Below are positions 1 through 10,151 of a DNA stretch of 64,000 nucleotides, piece by piece. Source of the stretch: Pseudarthrobacter sp. NamB4 (GTDB lineage Bacteria; Actinomycetota; Actinomycetes; Actinomycetales; Micrococcaceae). Positions within the stretch are counted from its first letter, which is position 1; each line of letters starts with the position of its first letter. The stretch spans positions 124,001 through 188,000 of the forward strand of contig NZ_VAHM01000002.1 of assembly GCF_005796185.1 (NCBI RefSeq), in the 5' to 3' direction. The notes beneath the pieces are model-generated. The model was not told where the DNA came from, did no database searches, and was given only the letters and a program-made list of their open reading frames with translations. A program made the translations under genes and the position numbers.

Positions 1-2
1 TG

Positions 3-242
3 GGCGGCTGCGCGATGTACCGGCGGGACGCGCTCAACGCCGCCGGCGGATTCAGCTTCTGGTCCAGATTGCCGGCGAACCATGCAGGAGAAGACGTCGT
101 GGCGCAGTGGCAGGTGATGGAAAGGTTCGGCGGCGCTGGGATCCTGCCGTCCGGAGCCGTCCATCTCGAGGCGCCCACCACGGTGACGGACCGGCGGGTG
201 GAGGCGTACGACGTCGTGCTTACCCGGGAGCAGGCGGGCTGA
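3..242 (+). CDS. C-terminal end of a glycosyltransferase-like protein (partial)
   Basis: The reading frame is open from the left edge of the window (GGCAMYRRDALNAAGGF...) to the stop at 240-242, so the gene begins outside the window. The visible 79 residues contain the pattern GCAMYRR..L..AGGF followed by GEDVVAQWQVMERFGG and a closing LEAPTTVTDRRVEAYDVV. This resembles the acceptor-side end of family 2 glycosyltransferases, where a Gly-Glu-Asp motif follows a GGF segment. The enzyme would transfer a sugar from a nucleotide donor to an envelope or lipid acceptor, but nothing here shows the substrate. The assignment is by motif impression only; the catalytic N-terminal half is not visible. Confidence 0.5.
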   Translation, partial: GGCAMYRRDALNAAGGFSFWSRLPANHAGEDVVAQWQVMERFGGAGILPSGAVHLEAPTTVTDRRVEAYDVVLTREQAG

Positions 243-337
243 TTCCGCACTGCCCCTCCCTTGGAGGGCGCACGGGACGTATTCTGTAAATACAAGGTTT
301 TGCAGTAGGCCGCAGCGCTCGCAACAAGGCGTGGATA

Positions 338-1252
338 ATGGCCGCTGAACCCGCAGGGCAGCTCGGCTGGGGCCCCCTTCCAGTACCTCCGGAACAGGTT
401 TTCGACAGCAAGGACGTCGAAACCTACCTCTGGGAAGTCACGCACGACTTCATGGTGGACATCAAGGGTGACCAGCGCGGCATCAGCTGGGCCGCCACTC
501 TCTTCCGCCTGGGGAAGGCACGCACCGTTGCCGCCAGCACGGAAAAGGCACGCGAGGCGGACCGGGAGCAGTGCTCCTTCGCGGACGGGCCCGTCATGGA
601 GGCCCTCCGCAGCGGTGAATTCGTACTGTTGTCCGATGTCAGCAGGGACCGCCGCTGGCCCGGCTACGCCAATGCGGCCGCCGGCCACGGTGTCCAGTCG
701 CTCCTGTCGATGCCCATCGCGTCCGAGGGCGGAACCAGCGCCGCCATCAACCTGTACGCAGCCTTTCCGCACGCCTTCACCAGTGACGACCTGCTCCGAA
801 GCAGCAGTTATGCGCGGCAGGTGGCACGTGCGCTGCGCGTGGTGGTCCGGGTTGCCGAGCGTGCCGAGGCGACAGCGGGAATCGCCGTCGTACAAAGCTC
901 CTTGGTCCTGGTTGACCTGGCGGTGCGCAGCCTCATGGATGAATACGGGCTCAGCCGCGAAGGCGCCCTCCGGTTCCTGCAGACCCAGGCGCTGCACCAC
1001 GAGCTTGACCTGCGGGGCGCTGCCCTCAACATCGTTGCGCCCGGTCCCGGTCCCGGGCATGAGCAGCGGGCCCGTGCCGCGGACGCCGGCAGTGGGCCCT
1101 CCGGACTGGGGCAAGGAACCCCCGACGGCGTGGCGGCGGACTTTCGCCTGGTGCCTCCTGCCGAACTGGACCACCAGGCGGACGAGCAGCGCCGCGCTGC
1201 AGGCGGAGCGGACACGGACCCGCCGCCGACGGCGGAAGGGAGGACGGCATGA
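338..1252 (+). CDS. GAF and ANTAR domain-containing regulator
   Basis: A 304-residue protein with a GAF sensory fold at roughly residues 45-190 (DGPVMEALRSGEFVLLSDV...RWPGYANAAAGHGVQSLLSMPI is the typical core). An ANTAR-like helical segment follows at about 195-235 (VVQSSLVLVDLAVRSLMDEYGLSREGAL). ANTAR domains bind paired RNA hairpins and act as transcription antiterminators, and GAF domains bind small ligands or sense redox; the pairing is common in Actinobacteria. The last 65 residues are Pro/Gly/Ala-rich and probably disordered. The ATG follows an AAGG at about 8-nt spacing. The stop overlaps the start of the next gene (ATGA), so the two are translationally coupled. The ligand and RNA targets are unknown. 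Confidence 0.75.
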   Translation: MAAEPAGQLGWGPLPVPPEQVFDSKDVETYLWEVTHDFMVDIKGDQRGISWAATLFRLGKARTVAASTEKAREADREQCSFADGPVMEALRSGEFVLLSDVSRDRRWPGYANAAAGHGVQSLLSMPIASEGGTSAAINLYAAFPHAFTSDDLLRSSSYARQVARALRVVVRVAERAEATAGIAVVQSSLVLVDLAVRSLMDEYGLSREGALRFLQTQALHHELDLRGAALNIVAPGPGPGHEQRARAADAGSGPSGLGQGTPDGVAADFRLVPPAELDHQADEQRRAAGGADTDPPPTAEGRTA

Positions 1253-2268
1253 CTGCGGAGAAGCAGGAGCAGCGGCCGGAAGAGGTTCGGGTGCAGCTGC
1301 ACGAGCAACTTGGGGACCCGCAAGTGCAGCGTGCGGAACAGGAGTTTGGAATCGGGCAGCATCCGTGGCACCGTTTTGTAGCGCTCGGGGATTCGTATAC
1401 CGAAGGCGTGGGAGACCCGGAACCGCGCAGCCTGGGCGGGCTCCGGGGCTGGGCTGACCGGGTGGCGGAGGAACTGAGCGGCAGCCAGCCGGACTTCGCC
1501 TATGCCAATCTTGCAGTCCGGGGAATGCTGCTCCAGCAGATCCTGGACCGGCAGCTGGATTCGGCGCTGGCCCTGCGGCCGGACCTGGTGGCTATGTCCG
1601 GCGGCGGAAATGACATTATCTTCCGGCGCGGCGACCCGGACAAGCTTGCTGACAAGATGGACCAGGCGGTGCAGGTACTGGCCGGGACCGGGGCTGCCGT
1701 GCTCCTCTTTGCCGGGCCTGATTGGGGCAATACGCCGGTGTTCAGCAAGATCCGCGGACGCGCGGCGGTCTACAACGAACACCTCCATGCCATCGGAGCG
1801 CGGCGGCATGCCATCATGGTGGATCTGTGGTGCCTGCCGGAACTCCAGCATGCGCTGATGTGGGACCCGGACCGGCTGCACCTCTCGCCGCTGGGGCACC
1901 ACAGCGTAGCCGTCGCCACCCTCAACGCCCTCGGCGTGGACCACCCCCTCCAACCCCTGCAACCGCGGCCCCTTCCCGCGCACGGATGGAAACATGCCAG
2001 GGCGGAGGACCTGGTGTGGGCACGGCAGTATTTTGTTCCGTGGGTGTTAAAACGCCTCCGGCCGCACCCGGTTAACGAGGAGGCGCTGGTGGCAAAGCGG
2101 CCGCAGCCCTCCCCGGTGTTCGGACTGGGCCGGCCGGGACCCTTCCCGTCCGGCCATCCCGCCGCGAGGCTGCAGGGAAGGGAACAGTTCCCATCAGCCC
2201 ATGCGGAGAAGCCGGGCCAGACAGCCCGTTCCACCCGCAGGCTGGACAACCCCGGGAAGGTGGCGTGA
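1249..2268 (+). CDS. SGNH/GDSL-family hydrolase
   Basis: A 339-residue protein with the SGNH esterase blocks in order: block I VALGDSYTEG near residue 47 (nucleophile Ser), block III GGGND near 122, and block V DRLHLSPLGH near 210, carrying the catalytic Asp and His. The family hydrolyses esters, often lipid or carbohydrate acetyl groups. No signal peptide is visible, so it is probably cytoplasmic. The C-terminus extends about 90 residues past the catalytic His and is Pro/Arg-rich, longer than typical for the family. The ATG at 1249 overlaps the stop of the GAF-ANTAR gene by 4 bp. It converges on the permease gene, with stops 8 bp apart. Confidence 0.85.
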   Translation: MTAEKQEQRPEEVRVQLHEQLGDPQVQRAEQEFGIGQHPWHRFVALGDSYTEGVGDPEPRSLGGLRGWADRVAEELSGSQPDFAYANLAVRGMLLQQILDRQLDSALALRPDLVAMSGGGNDIIFRRGDPDKLADKMDQAVQVLAGTGAAVLLFAGPDWGNTPVFSKIRGRAAVYNEHLHAIGARRHAIMVDLWCLPELQHALMWDPDRLHLSPLGHHSVAVATLNALGVDHPLQPLQPRPLPAHGWKHARAEDLVWARQYFVPWVLKRLRPHPVNEEALVAKRPQPSPVFGLGRPGPFPSGHPAARLQGREQFPSAHAEKPGQTARSTRRLDNPGKVA

Positions 2269-2275
2269 GCGGCGC

Positions 2276-3628
2276 CTAACGCTTTTTCGGGGACCGCTTG
2301 GCGGCTGCGTTGACTGCTGCCTTGACCGCCGGCGGAAGGCCGGCCTGCTCCGTCTCGGGCTCGGCTACGGTTCCGCGTGTCTTCGCGATGGCCTTCATGC
2401 CGTGGTAGATCACCAGGGCCGCGGCAGACCCCAGCGCGATGCCGGTGAACTTGAGGTCGCCGATGGTCCAGGTGTAATCCGCGATGCCGATGATCAGCGC
2501 CACCGCCGCGGTGGTCAGGTTCACCGGGTTCGAGAAGTTCACCTTGTTCTGGACCCAAATCTTTACGCCCAGGATGCCGATCATTCCGTACAGCATGGTG
2601 GCGGCGCCGCCCAGCACGCCCGGCGGGACTGTGGCGATCAGTTCGCCGAATTTCGGGGAGAAACTCAGCAGGATGGCGAAGATGCCTGCCACCCAGTAGG
2701 CCGCCGTCGAGTACACCTTGGTCGCCGCCATCACGCCGATGTTCTCGGCGTACGTGGTGGTGCCGGAACCACCGCCGACGCCGGCGAGCACGGTAGCGGC
2801 GCCGTCGGCCATCAGCGCACGCCCGGAGACGCCGTCGAGGTTTTGCCCCGTCATGGCCGCAACAGACTTCACATGGCCAATGTTTTCAGCCACCAGCACC
2901 AGGACCACGGGCACGAACAGGCCCAGGACGCCGATGTGGAACTCGGGAGTCTGGAAGTGCGGGAGCCCAACCCAGGCGGCGGCCTCCATCTTTTCGTAGC
3001 TCACCTCGCCGCGGAGCATTGCCACGAGGTAGCCAACCACAACACCCACCAGGATGCTGAGCCTGCCCAGGATCCCGCGGAACAGGACGCTGACCAGGAT
3101 GATGGTGGCGAGGGTGACGATGGCGGTAATGGGCGCGGCGTCGAAGTTTTGTTTTGCGGCGGGGGCCAGGTTCAGGCCGATGAGTGCCACGATGGCGCCA
3201 GTGACAATGGGCGGCATGAGCCGGTTAATCCACTCGGCACCGAACTTCTGCACGATCGCGCCCACCAGCGCGAGGACCGCGCCGGCCAGCACCACGCCGC
3301 CGAGCGCTCCGGGCACGCCGAACTGCTGCTGCGAGGCCATGATGGGAGCAATGAAGGCAAAGCTGGAGCCGAGGTAGCTGGGAACCCGCCCTTTGGTAAG
3401 CACCAGGAAAAGCAGCGTGCCGATGCCGGAGAAGAACAGGGTGGTGGCCGGCGGCATGCCGGTGATGATCGGCACCAGGAACGTGGCACCGAACATGGCC
3501 ACCACGTGCTGCATGCCCACGCCGACGGTCAGCGGCCAGGCGAGCCGCTCATCGGGAGCCACCACGTGGCCTGGCTTGATGGACTTGCCGGTGCCGTGCA
3601 GCTTCCATTTGATTCCGAGCATGCTCAT
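2276..3628 (-). CDS. NCS2-family uracil/xanthine permease
   Basis: A 450-residue polytopic membrane protein of the nucleobase:cation symporter-2 family. Family motifs are visible: a GVGMQHVVAMFGATFLVP segment in the first helix, NLDGVSGRALMADG, and the signature region AENIGVMAATKVYS. The protein imports uracil or a related base by cation symport across the cytoplasmic membrane. The start at 3628 (MSMLGIK) has an AAAGG about 9 nt upstream. The frame runs farther upstream, but that part overlaps the divergent gene and is not conserved-looking. The neighbour across a 198-bp divergent spacer resembles RutE, suggesting a role in pyrimidine use. UraA-like is the best guess; xanthine or urate specificity is possible. 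Confidence 0.85.
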   Translation of the reverse strand: MSMLGIKWKLHGTGKSIKPGHVVAPDERLAWPLTVGVGMQHVVAMFGATFLVPIITGMPPATTLFFSGIGTLLFLVLTKGRVPSYLGSSFAFIAPIMASQQQFGVPGALGGVVLAGAVLALVGAIVQKFGAEWINRLMPPIVTGAIVALIGLNLAPAAKQNFDAAPITAIVTLATIILVSVLFRGILGRLSILVGVVVGYLVAMLRGEVSYEKMEAAAWVGLPHFQTPEFHIGVLGLFVPVVLVLVAENIGHVKSVAAMTGQNLDGVSGRALMADGAATVLAGVGGGSGTTTYAENIGVMAATKVYSTAAYWVAGIFAILLSFSPKFGELIATVPPGVLGGAATMLYGMIGILGVKIWVQNKVNFSNPVNLTTAAVALIIGIADYTWTIGDLKFTGIALGSAAALVIYHGMKAIAKTRGTVAEPETEQAGLPPAVKAAVNAAAKRSPKKR

Positions 3629-3826
3629 GGGCGGAGGCCTTTCAAGGGGGTGCCGCTGAGGGCGAAAAATGACTGGGACCAGAATACCGCCCGGCTCCTG
3701 CCGCGGTCTGCTGTGGCAAACGTCACCCAGCCTCACGGGAAGAGGCCCTGGCTGGTTGAAGTTGCAAGTATCGAAAGCAACGAGGCCACCCCGGGCAAGC
3801 GGGGAGGCGCAGCGAAAGGTAACGCC

Positions 3827-4432
3827 ATGACCATAGCCCACCAAGAAGCAGTCATCGATCCGGCCGCCGTCGATGCCATTTTTGCCCAGGCCCGCACCGC
3901 CAATTCCTTCACCGGAGAGGTGACAGATGAGCAGGCACAGGCCATCTACGAATTGACCAAGTTCGGCCCCACCGCCTTCAACTCCCAGCCGCTGCGCGTG
4001 ACGTATGTCCGCTCGGACGAGGCCCGCGCCAAGCTGGTGGACACCCTCATGCCGGGCAACCGAGCCAAGACCGCCTCCGCCCCGCTGGTGGCCATCCTCA
4101 GCTATGACACCGACTGGGCAGGGCAGTGGGACAACTTCCTCCCCGGCTACAACGCCCCCAAGGCCATGTACGACGCCAACCCCGAGCTGGCCGCCGCCAC
4201 GGGCAACAACAACGCCCACCTGCAGGCCGGCTACTTCATCCTGGCCGTCCGCTCGCTCGGCTTTGCCGCCGGCCCCATGACCGGCGCAGACTTCGGTGCC
4301 ATCGACGAGGCCTTCTTCCCGGCCGGCGACCAGAAGAGCTTCCTGGTGGTCAACATTGGCCTTCCTGCAGAGAACGCCTGGGGCGAAGCCAAGCCCAAGT
4401 TCGCCTACGAGGACATCGTCCGCACCGTCTAA
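3827..4432 (+). CDS. nitroreductase-family protein, RutE (malonic semialdehyde reductase)-like
   Basis: A 201-residue FMN-dependent nitroreductase fold. Typical features are the N-terminal FTGEVTDEQAQAIYELTKFGPTAFNSQP block (FMN-binding GPT..N) and the later AGYFILAVRSLGFAAGPM. Within the superfamily the length and the PLRVTYVRSDEARAKL segment resemble RutE/HadB reductases, which reduce the malonic semialdehyde released by the Rut uracil-degradation pathway. The ATG at 3827 follows AAAGG. The gene diverges from an NCS2 nucleobase permease, which fits pyrimidine catabolism, but no other rut genes are in the window. Family membership is firm; the substrate is inferred. Confidence 0.8.
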   Translation: MTIAHQEAVIDPAAVDAIFAQARTANSFTGEVTDEQAQAIYELTKFGPTAFNSQPLRVTYVRSDEARAKLVDTLMPGNRAKTASAPLVAILSYDTDWAGQWDNFLPGYNAPKAMYDANPELAAATGNNNAHLQAGYFILAVRSLGFAAGPMTGADFGAIDEAFFPAGDQKSFLVVNIGLPAENAWGEAKPKFAYEDIVRTV

Positions 4433-4438
4433 CCCCCG

Positions 4439-4562
4439 GACGCTCTCTCACTTAACGCGCCCTTTTTGCTGACGCTCGCTCACCCGCGAGAGAGCGTCAG
4501 CGGTTAAACCGCGTTAAGTGAGAGAGCGTCGGTTTCTAAGCGGCATCAAGTGAGAGAGCGTC
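4439..4562. repeat. Intergenic repeat cluster with 20-bp unit and hairpin
   Basis: Three copies of a 20-bp unit lie between the nitroreductase and the 2H phosphoesterase. Inverted copy 4439-4458 reads GACGCTCTCTCACTTAACGC; direct copies lie at 4511-4530 (exact reverse complement) and 4543-4562 (two changes). Between them 4468-4481 and 4488-4501 form a hairpin (GCTGACGCTC...) with one mismatch and a 6-nt loop, built from the same GAGAGAGCGTC core. The outer copies can also pair into a larger cruciform. It could act as a bidirectional terminator or mRNA-end stabiliser, but no T-tract follows, so it is better described as an extragenic palindromic repeat. Confidence 0.85.
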
Positions 4563-4587
4563 TGTGGGGGAGTGGGAGACTGGTGCT

Positions 4588-5090
4588 ATGCCGATGCGGA
4601 ACCTGATCTTCGTGGCGTTCGTCGAGCCGGTGGCCGAATGCGGGGTTTTCCCGCGGACGGAATGGCCGCTGCACGTCACCCTGGTGAGGTTCGACGTCGA
4701 CAGTCCTGCAGGTGCCGACCCCGCCGAACGCGTCGCCGGGCTGGCTGAGCCTCCGGCGCTGGCAGCCCTGGGTACGCAACTGTCGGTGGGGGAGGACGCG
4801 GGGTTCGGCCGCAACGGCTCCGTGCCGGTGAGCCTGGTCCATCCGCAGCCGAACCTGCAGACCCTGCACGAGCAGTTGGTTACCGCAGTTGAAGGCCTCC
4901 GCGGCAAAGTACTGACACCCGCCCACACAAGGTCCGGCTACCGGCCCCACGTCTCACATCATGGTGACAAGCGGCTGAACCCGGGCGACGCCGTCGTGCT
5001 CGACCGGATCGCACTGGTGGACATGGCGCCGGACGGTGACCGCACCGTCCGGCGCATCCTGAAGATGTGGACCCGAGCCGAAGCAGAAGC

Positions 5091-5094
<4 letters not shown>
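4588..5094 (+). CDS. 2H phosphoesterase superfamily protein (LigT / 2'-5' RNA ligase-like)
   Basis: A 168-residue protein with the two signature H-x-[T/S] motifs of the 2H phosphoesterases: HVT at residues 29-31 and HVS at 121-123. The family hydrolyses 2',3'-cyclic nucleotide or RNA termini; the bacterial cellular role is usually unknown. The start ATG at 4588 (MPMRN) has GGGAG about 9 nt upstream. A GTG at 4564 is possible but lies within 2 bases of the upstream repeat cluster. The stop overlaps that of phosphoglucomutase by a few bases in a tail-to-tail arrangement. Confidence 0.75.
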
Positions 5095-6755
<1,661 letters not shown>

Positions 6756-6898
6756 GCCACCAGCATGCCAGACGGCGGCCGGAGTCAAAACGACCGGCCC
6801 GGTATCCGGACTCCTGTGTCCGGCCTCTGATCGAAGAACGTCATCCGGCGAGTAGCCAACCTGAGTACAGCGCACCAAAAGTACTTATATACCGGCGC

Positions 6899-7918
6899 AT
6901 GCACGCCCTGTTACCTTCGGAAAATCCGCAGGAACCATCCGGAAGCAAGGCACGACGGCGGCCGGCGCCGAAGTCCTTACGGCAGGGAAGCAGGGAAGCC
7001 ATGGGGGCAGCAGACGGGCCAGCCGAGCAGTCCAGGCTGGCCGCTGAAAGGGTAGCCAAACTCAAGCGCCAGCTTGAGGGGAACGAGCGCCTTACGACTT
7101 CGTGGGATGAGGCCGGCGCCGGGGATGAAAAGGCAGTGGCGGACAAGCTGGACGAGCTGGTCCCCCGGGGGTGGTATGTGCTGCATGATGTTCACTGGCC
7201 CGGCCGGCCCAAAGCAAACCTGGACCATGTCCTGGTGGGGCCTGCCGGCGTCGTGGTGGTGAACCGCAAGAACTGGACCGGCGAGGTCCGCGTCTCGTCC
7301 GGAGTGCTGTGGCAGGGGCGCTATGCGCGGACCCAGGCCGTGGAGGGCGCCCTGGCGCAGTGCGCGGCCGTGGCCTCGGTAGTGGCTCCGCCGCACCGGA
7401 AACTCGTGCGCCCGCTGATTTGCATGGCGACGCAGCCGAACCTTTTCGGCGTGACCAACTCTGATGTCGCCGTTGCCGGCACCGAGCAGTTGCTCGCGGC
7501 CATCGAAGCCCTGCCGGCCGTGCTCGATGCAGAGGGGGTGGCGGGGCTGTATGAATACCTCGGCCGCGAACTCACGCGCGAACAGGAGCCGGGCATCACG
7601 GCGTTCCGGAACGTCCGGCCGGGCACAGTGGTCCGCCCTGCAGGAGGCCTTCCGCCCGGTGCACCCAGGGAGCACGTAAATCCGGCGGTCAACGGAACCG
7701 GTGCTGGAACCGCCGCCAACGGAAGGGACCGCAGCGGGAGCTACGCCAGGCATCCCTCGGGCCGCCACCTCGCCACGGAGGGTATTGCGCGGGGTGCGTC
7801 TCGGCGCGGCCGGAACGCCAGGGCCCGGCACCAGGGCAAAACCGGAGCCGGGGGCCTGGCGATGCTGGCGGCTTTCGCCGCTTTTGCCGTCTACGTGCTG
7901 CCGTACTGGGGGCGCTAG
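6899..7918 (+). CDS. NERD domain-containing protein with C-terminal membrane anchor
   Basis: A 339-residue protein with a nuclease-related (NERD) domain at about residues 80-190. The marks are GDEKAVADKLDEL, then a GWYVLHDVHWPGRPKANLDHVLVGPAGVVVVNRK stretch, which carries the Asp and the x-x-K of the nuclease-like core. The tail is low-complexity and basic, then one transmembrane helix near residues 318-335 ends the protein, so the domain is probably cytoplasmic and tethered. The ATG at 6899 lies just downstream of an AT-rich TTATATA and has no clear Shine-Dalgarno, which suggests a leaderless transcript. NERD proteins have no settled function. Confidence 0.8.
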   Translation: MHALLPSENPQEPSGSKARRRPAPKSLRQGSREAMGAADGPAEQSRLAAERVAKLKRQLEGNERLTTSWDEAGAGDEKAVADKLDELVPRGWYVLHDVHWPGRPKANLDHVLVGPAGVVVVNRKNWTGEVRVSSGVLWQGRYARTQAVEGALAQCAAVASVVAPPHRKLVRPLICMATQPNLFGVTNSDVAVAGTEQLLAAIEALPAVLDAEGVAGLYEYLGRELTREQEPGITAFRNVRPGTVVRPAGGLPPGAPREHVNPAVNGTGAGTAANGRDRSGSYARHPSGRHLATEGIARGASRRGRNARARHQGKTGAGGLAMLAAFAAFAVYVLPYWGR

Positions 7919-7967
7919 CCGCTGCCTGCCGCGGTAGGCTGGAATCGACGAATCCACGGGGGAAACA

Positions 7968-8471
7968 ATGACCAACCAGCCTGCCCAGCACCCTGAACAC
8001 CAGGGGTCCGATTTTCCGCGCTCCCCAAGGCAGGGAGACCAGTTCGGCAACCAGTACAGCGGCCAGCAGGCCGGCCAGCAGTATGGCGGGCAGTACGGGG
8101 AAAGCGGACCCTACGCCCCGAGCCCCTATGGCCAGCAGGCGAGCCCCTACGGCCGGCCGCCGAGCCCTTATGCCCCGGGCCCGTACGGCCAGCAGGCGTA
8201 CTACGGGATGCCTGCCGAGCCGAAGACATTGAGCATCGCGAGCATGGTGTGCGGTATTGCCTCGGTGATCATGGGCTGGCTCTTGCTCCCGCAAATAGCT
8301 GCGATCATCACTGGGCACCTGGCACTCAAGCGGGAGCCGGCGGGCAAGGGCATGTCCATTGCCGGGCTGGTCCTGGGATACCTGTGCCTGCTGGGTTACG
8401 GCGCGTTCTGGCTGCTGGCTATCATTGGCCTCTCCATTGCCAGTTCCAGCAGTTCCAACTACACGTTCTAA
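7968..8471 (+). CDS. DUF4190 domain-containing membrane protein
   Basis: A 167-residue protein. The first 80 residues are rich in Gln, Gly, Tyr and Pro with repeated SPYG and QQ.G units (a disordered, prion-like tail). Two hydrophobic segments follow, at about 88-112 and 128-160, with the linker HLALKREPAGKGMSIAGLVLGY typical of DUF4190. Such proteins are small cytoplasmic-membrane proteins of unknown function, common in Actinobacteria. A GGGGGAAAC ribosome site precedes the ATG, and a TAGGCT hexamer at 7935-7940 is a plausible -10 box. Tail-to-tail with the FAD-oxidoreductase gene, 6 bp apart. Confidence 0.8.
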   Translation: MTNQPAQHPEHQGSDFPRSPRQGDQFGNQYSGQQAGQQYGGQYGESGPYAPSPYGQQASPYGRPPSPYAPGPYGQQAYYGMPAEPKTLSIASMVCGIASVIMGWLLLPQIAAIITGHLALKREPAGKGMSIAGLVLGYLCLLGYGAFWLLAIIGLSIASSSSSNYTF

Positions 8472-8477
8472 ACCGGG

Positions 8478-9914
8478 CTAAATAGTCCCTGACGCAGCCG
8501 GGTTGGGCGGGATGTTGTGGTTGAGGCGGAACATGTTGCCGGGATCGTAGCGGTCCTTGAGGGCCACAAGCCGTTGGTATTTCTCCGGTCCGTAGGCTGC
8601 ACGCGCAGCGTCCGTTTCCTTTAGCCCTACCTCGGCGCCCAGGAAGTTGATGTACTCGCCATGCTCGGCGAACGGCTGCATGAGCCGGTACGCTTTCCGG
8701 GCAAAAGCGGTCAACCGTTCGTCCTCCGCCGGGTCCCGCCAGAATCCGTAAACGTTCAGCCAGTAGCGGGCAGCCCGGTTGGGGAAGGCCGTGGCGTCCC
8801 CGGGCACCCGTCCAAACGCTCCTTCCATGTGGTGGATGTCGATGCCGGTCCCCTCCCACGCCAGTTCGGACGCGAATCCAAGCAGGACATCCACGGCCTC
8901 CTCGTCCAGCCGGGAGAAGGACACGTTCTTCCAGTAGCCGCGGGAGCCTTTAGGGAACACGGAGTCCATGGCGCTCTGCCATTCCAGCCAGGACGTGGGT
9001 CCCACCTCCTGCTCGTCCGGCGGCGCGTCTGCCCTCAGCTGGTCCAGAAGTGCGAGGCCGCCCTGGTGGTCCTCGGCAACCCAGGCGAAGCCGATGATCA
9101 TCCAGGGATCGCTGCCCATCCCGGACTCCGACGGGAACACGAGGAAGGACATGATCGGGTTCATCTCGTCAGGCAGGTCCCGGGTCCAGCGGGCAAAGGC
9201 GAGCAGGGCATCGCGCCAGTGGCCAGGCCGGTAGAACAGGTTGCCGCCCAGCGGGGACGCCGGCAGGGACCGGGCCCGGAAGGTAAAGGAGGAGGCCACG
9301 CCGAAGTTTCCGCCGCCGCCGCGCAGGCCCCAGAAAAGCTCCGGATTCTCCTGGCCGCTTGCGTGCAGGTGCTCGCCGGTGGCAGTGACGACGTCCACGG
9401 ACTCCAGGTTGTCGAGGCTGAGGCCGTTGGACCTGGTCAGCCAGCCGACGCCACCGCCCAAAGTCAGCCCGGCAACCCCCGTGCCGCTGATCACTCCCAG
9501 CGGCACGGCCAGATTGTGAGGGGCGGTGGCCCGGTCCACATCGGCAAGGGTGGCCCCAGGTTGCACGGTCACAAGCCGGGTTTCCGCCTCCACCTGCACG
9601 CGCTTCAGGGCTCCCAGATCCAGCACCAGTCCGCCGTCGACGGTGCCGTGCCCTGCCACGTTGTGGCCGCCGCCCCGGACCGCTAGGGCCAGGCCGCTGC
9701 GCCGGACAGCATCGATCACGACGTCGATATCCGCAGTGCTTCCTGCCCGGACAATGGCGCGGGGCCGGAGATCCACCATCCCGTTCCATACCGCCCGCGC
9801 TTCATCGTAGGTGGGATCGGGGGGTTCGATCAGGGATCCTGCCAGCTTCCCGCGCAACCCGTGCAGCGCCTGCTGTATTTCCTGTTCCCGGTCAATGTTG
9901 TGAACTGTGGACAC
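8478..9914 (-). CDS. FAD-binding oxidoreductase, berberine-bridge family
   Basis: A 478-residue protein of the vanillyl-alcohol oxidase superfamily. The FAD domain spans residues 45-220, including LAVRGGGHNVAGHG where His84 is the expected covalent flavin attachment site. The closing BBE motif is YDPGNMFRLNHNI. The second flavinylation Cys of bicovalent members is absent: the equivalent region reads GLSLDNL, so mono-covalent FAD is expected. Such enzymes oxidise carbohydrates or small alcohols and amines; the substrate is unknown. The start is a GTG at 9914 with GGGAG about 8 nt upstream; the longer frame to 10148 crosses the neighbour's terminator and is not coding-like. Confidence 0.85.
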   Translation of the reverse strand: MSTVHNIDREQEIQQALHGLRGKLAGSLIEPPDPTYDEARAVWNGMVDLRPRAIVRAGSTADIDVVIDAVRRSGLALAVRGGGHNVAGHGTVDGGLVLDLGALKRVQVEAETRLVTVQPGATLADVDRATAPHNLAVPLGVISGTGVAGLTLGGGVGWLTRSNGLSLDNLESVDVVTATGEHLHASGQENPELFWGLRGGGGNFGVASSFTFRARSLPASPLGGNLFYRPGHWRDALLAFARWTRDLPDEMNPIMSFLVFPSESGMGSDPWMIIGFAWVAEDHQGGLALLDQLRADAPPDEQEVGPTSWLEWQSAMDSVFPKGSRGYWKNVSFSRLDEEAVDVLLGFASELAWEGTGIDIHHMEGAFGRVPGDATAFPNRAARYWLNVYGFWRDPAEDERLTAFARKAYRLMQPFAEHGEYINFLGAEVGLKETDAARAAYGPEKYQRLVALKDRYDPGNMFRLNHNIPPNPAASGTI

Positions 9915-10103
9915 CGTCAGTGCTCCCGACGTGAAGGGCTGGAACCACCGGTATGGGAAAGATGTGAGGGGCGCCAGGCGCCCCGACGAACGGAGCTGCC
10001 GGGCGGGAGAGCACCGCCGGAGGTCCGTGCAGCGAGCATGTGTAAGTCCAGTGCCCAGAATTTTAAGTTCGTCACCTGGCCGGGTCAATAATCGTCCTGG
10101 CGC

Positions 10104-10143
10104 AAAAAGGTCCGGCAGGGAGGGTTGCCCCCGTGCCGGACCT
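10104..10143 (-). terminator. Intrinsic terminator of the LapA-family gene
   Basis: A perfect 10-bp inverted repeat, AGGTCCGGCA (10108-10117) and TGCCGGACCT (10134-10143), is followed on the minus strand by a T-tract (plus-strand A5 at 10104-10108). It lies 8 bp beyond the stop of the LapA gene and is oriented to end its transcription before the FAD-oxidoreductase gene. Confidence 0.85.
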
Positions 10144-10151
10144 GCCAACGG

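Noticed and set aside
2201..3826. Long N-terminal extension of the nitroreductase frame
   Set aside because: It lies antisense to the permease gene and has no coding character; the true start is the ATG at 3827.
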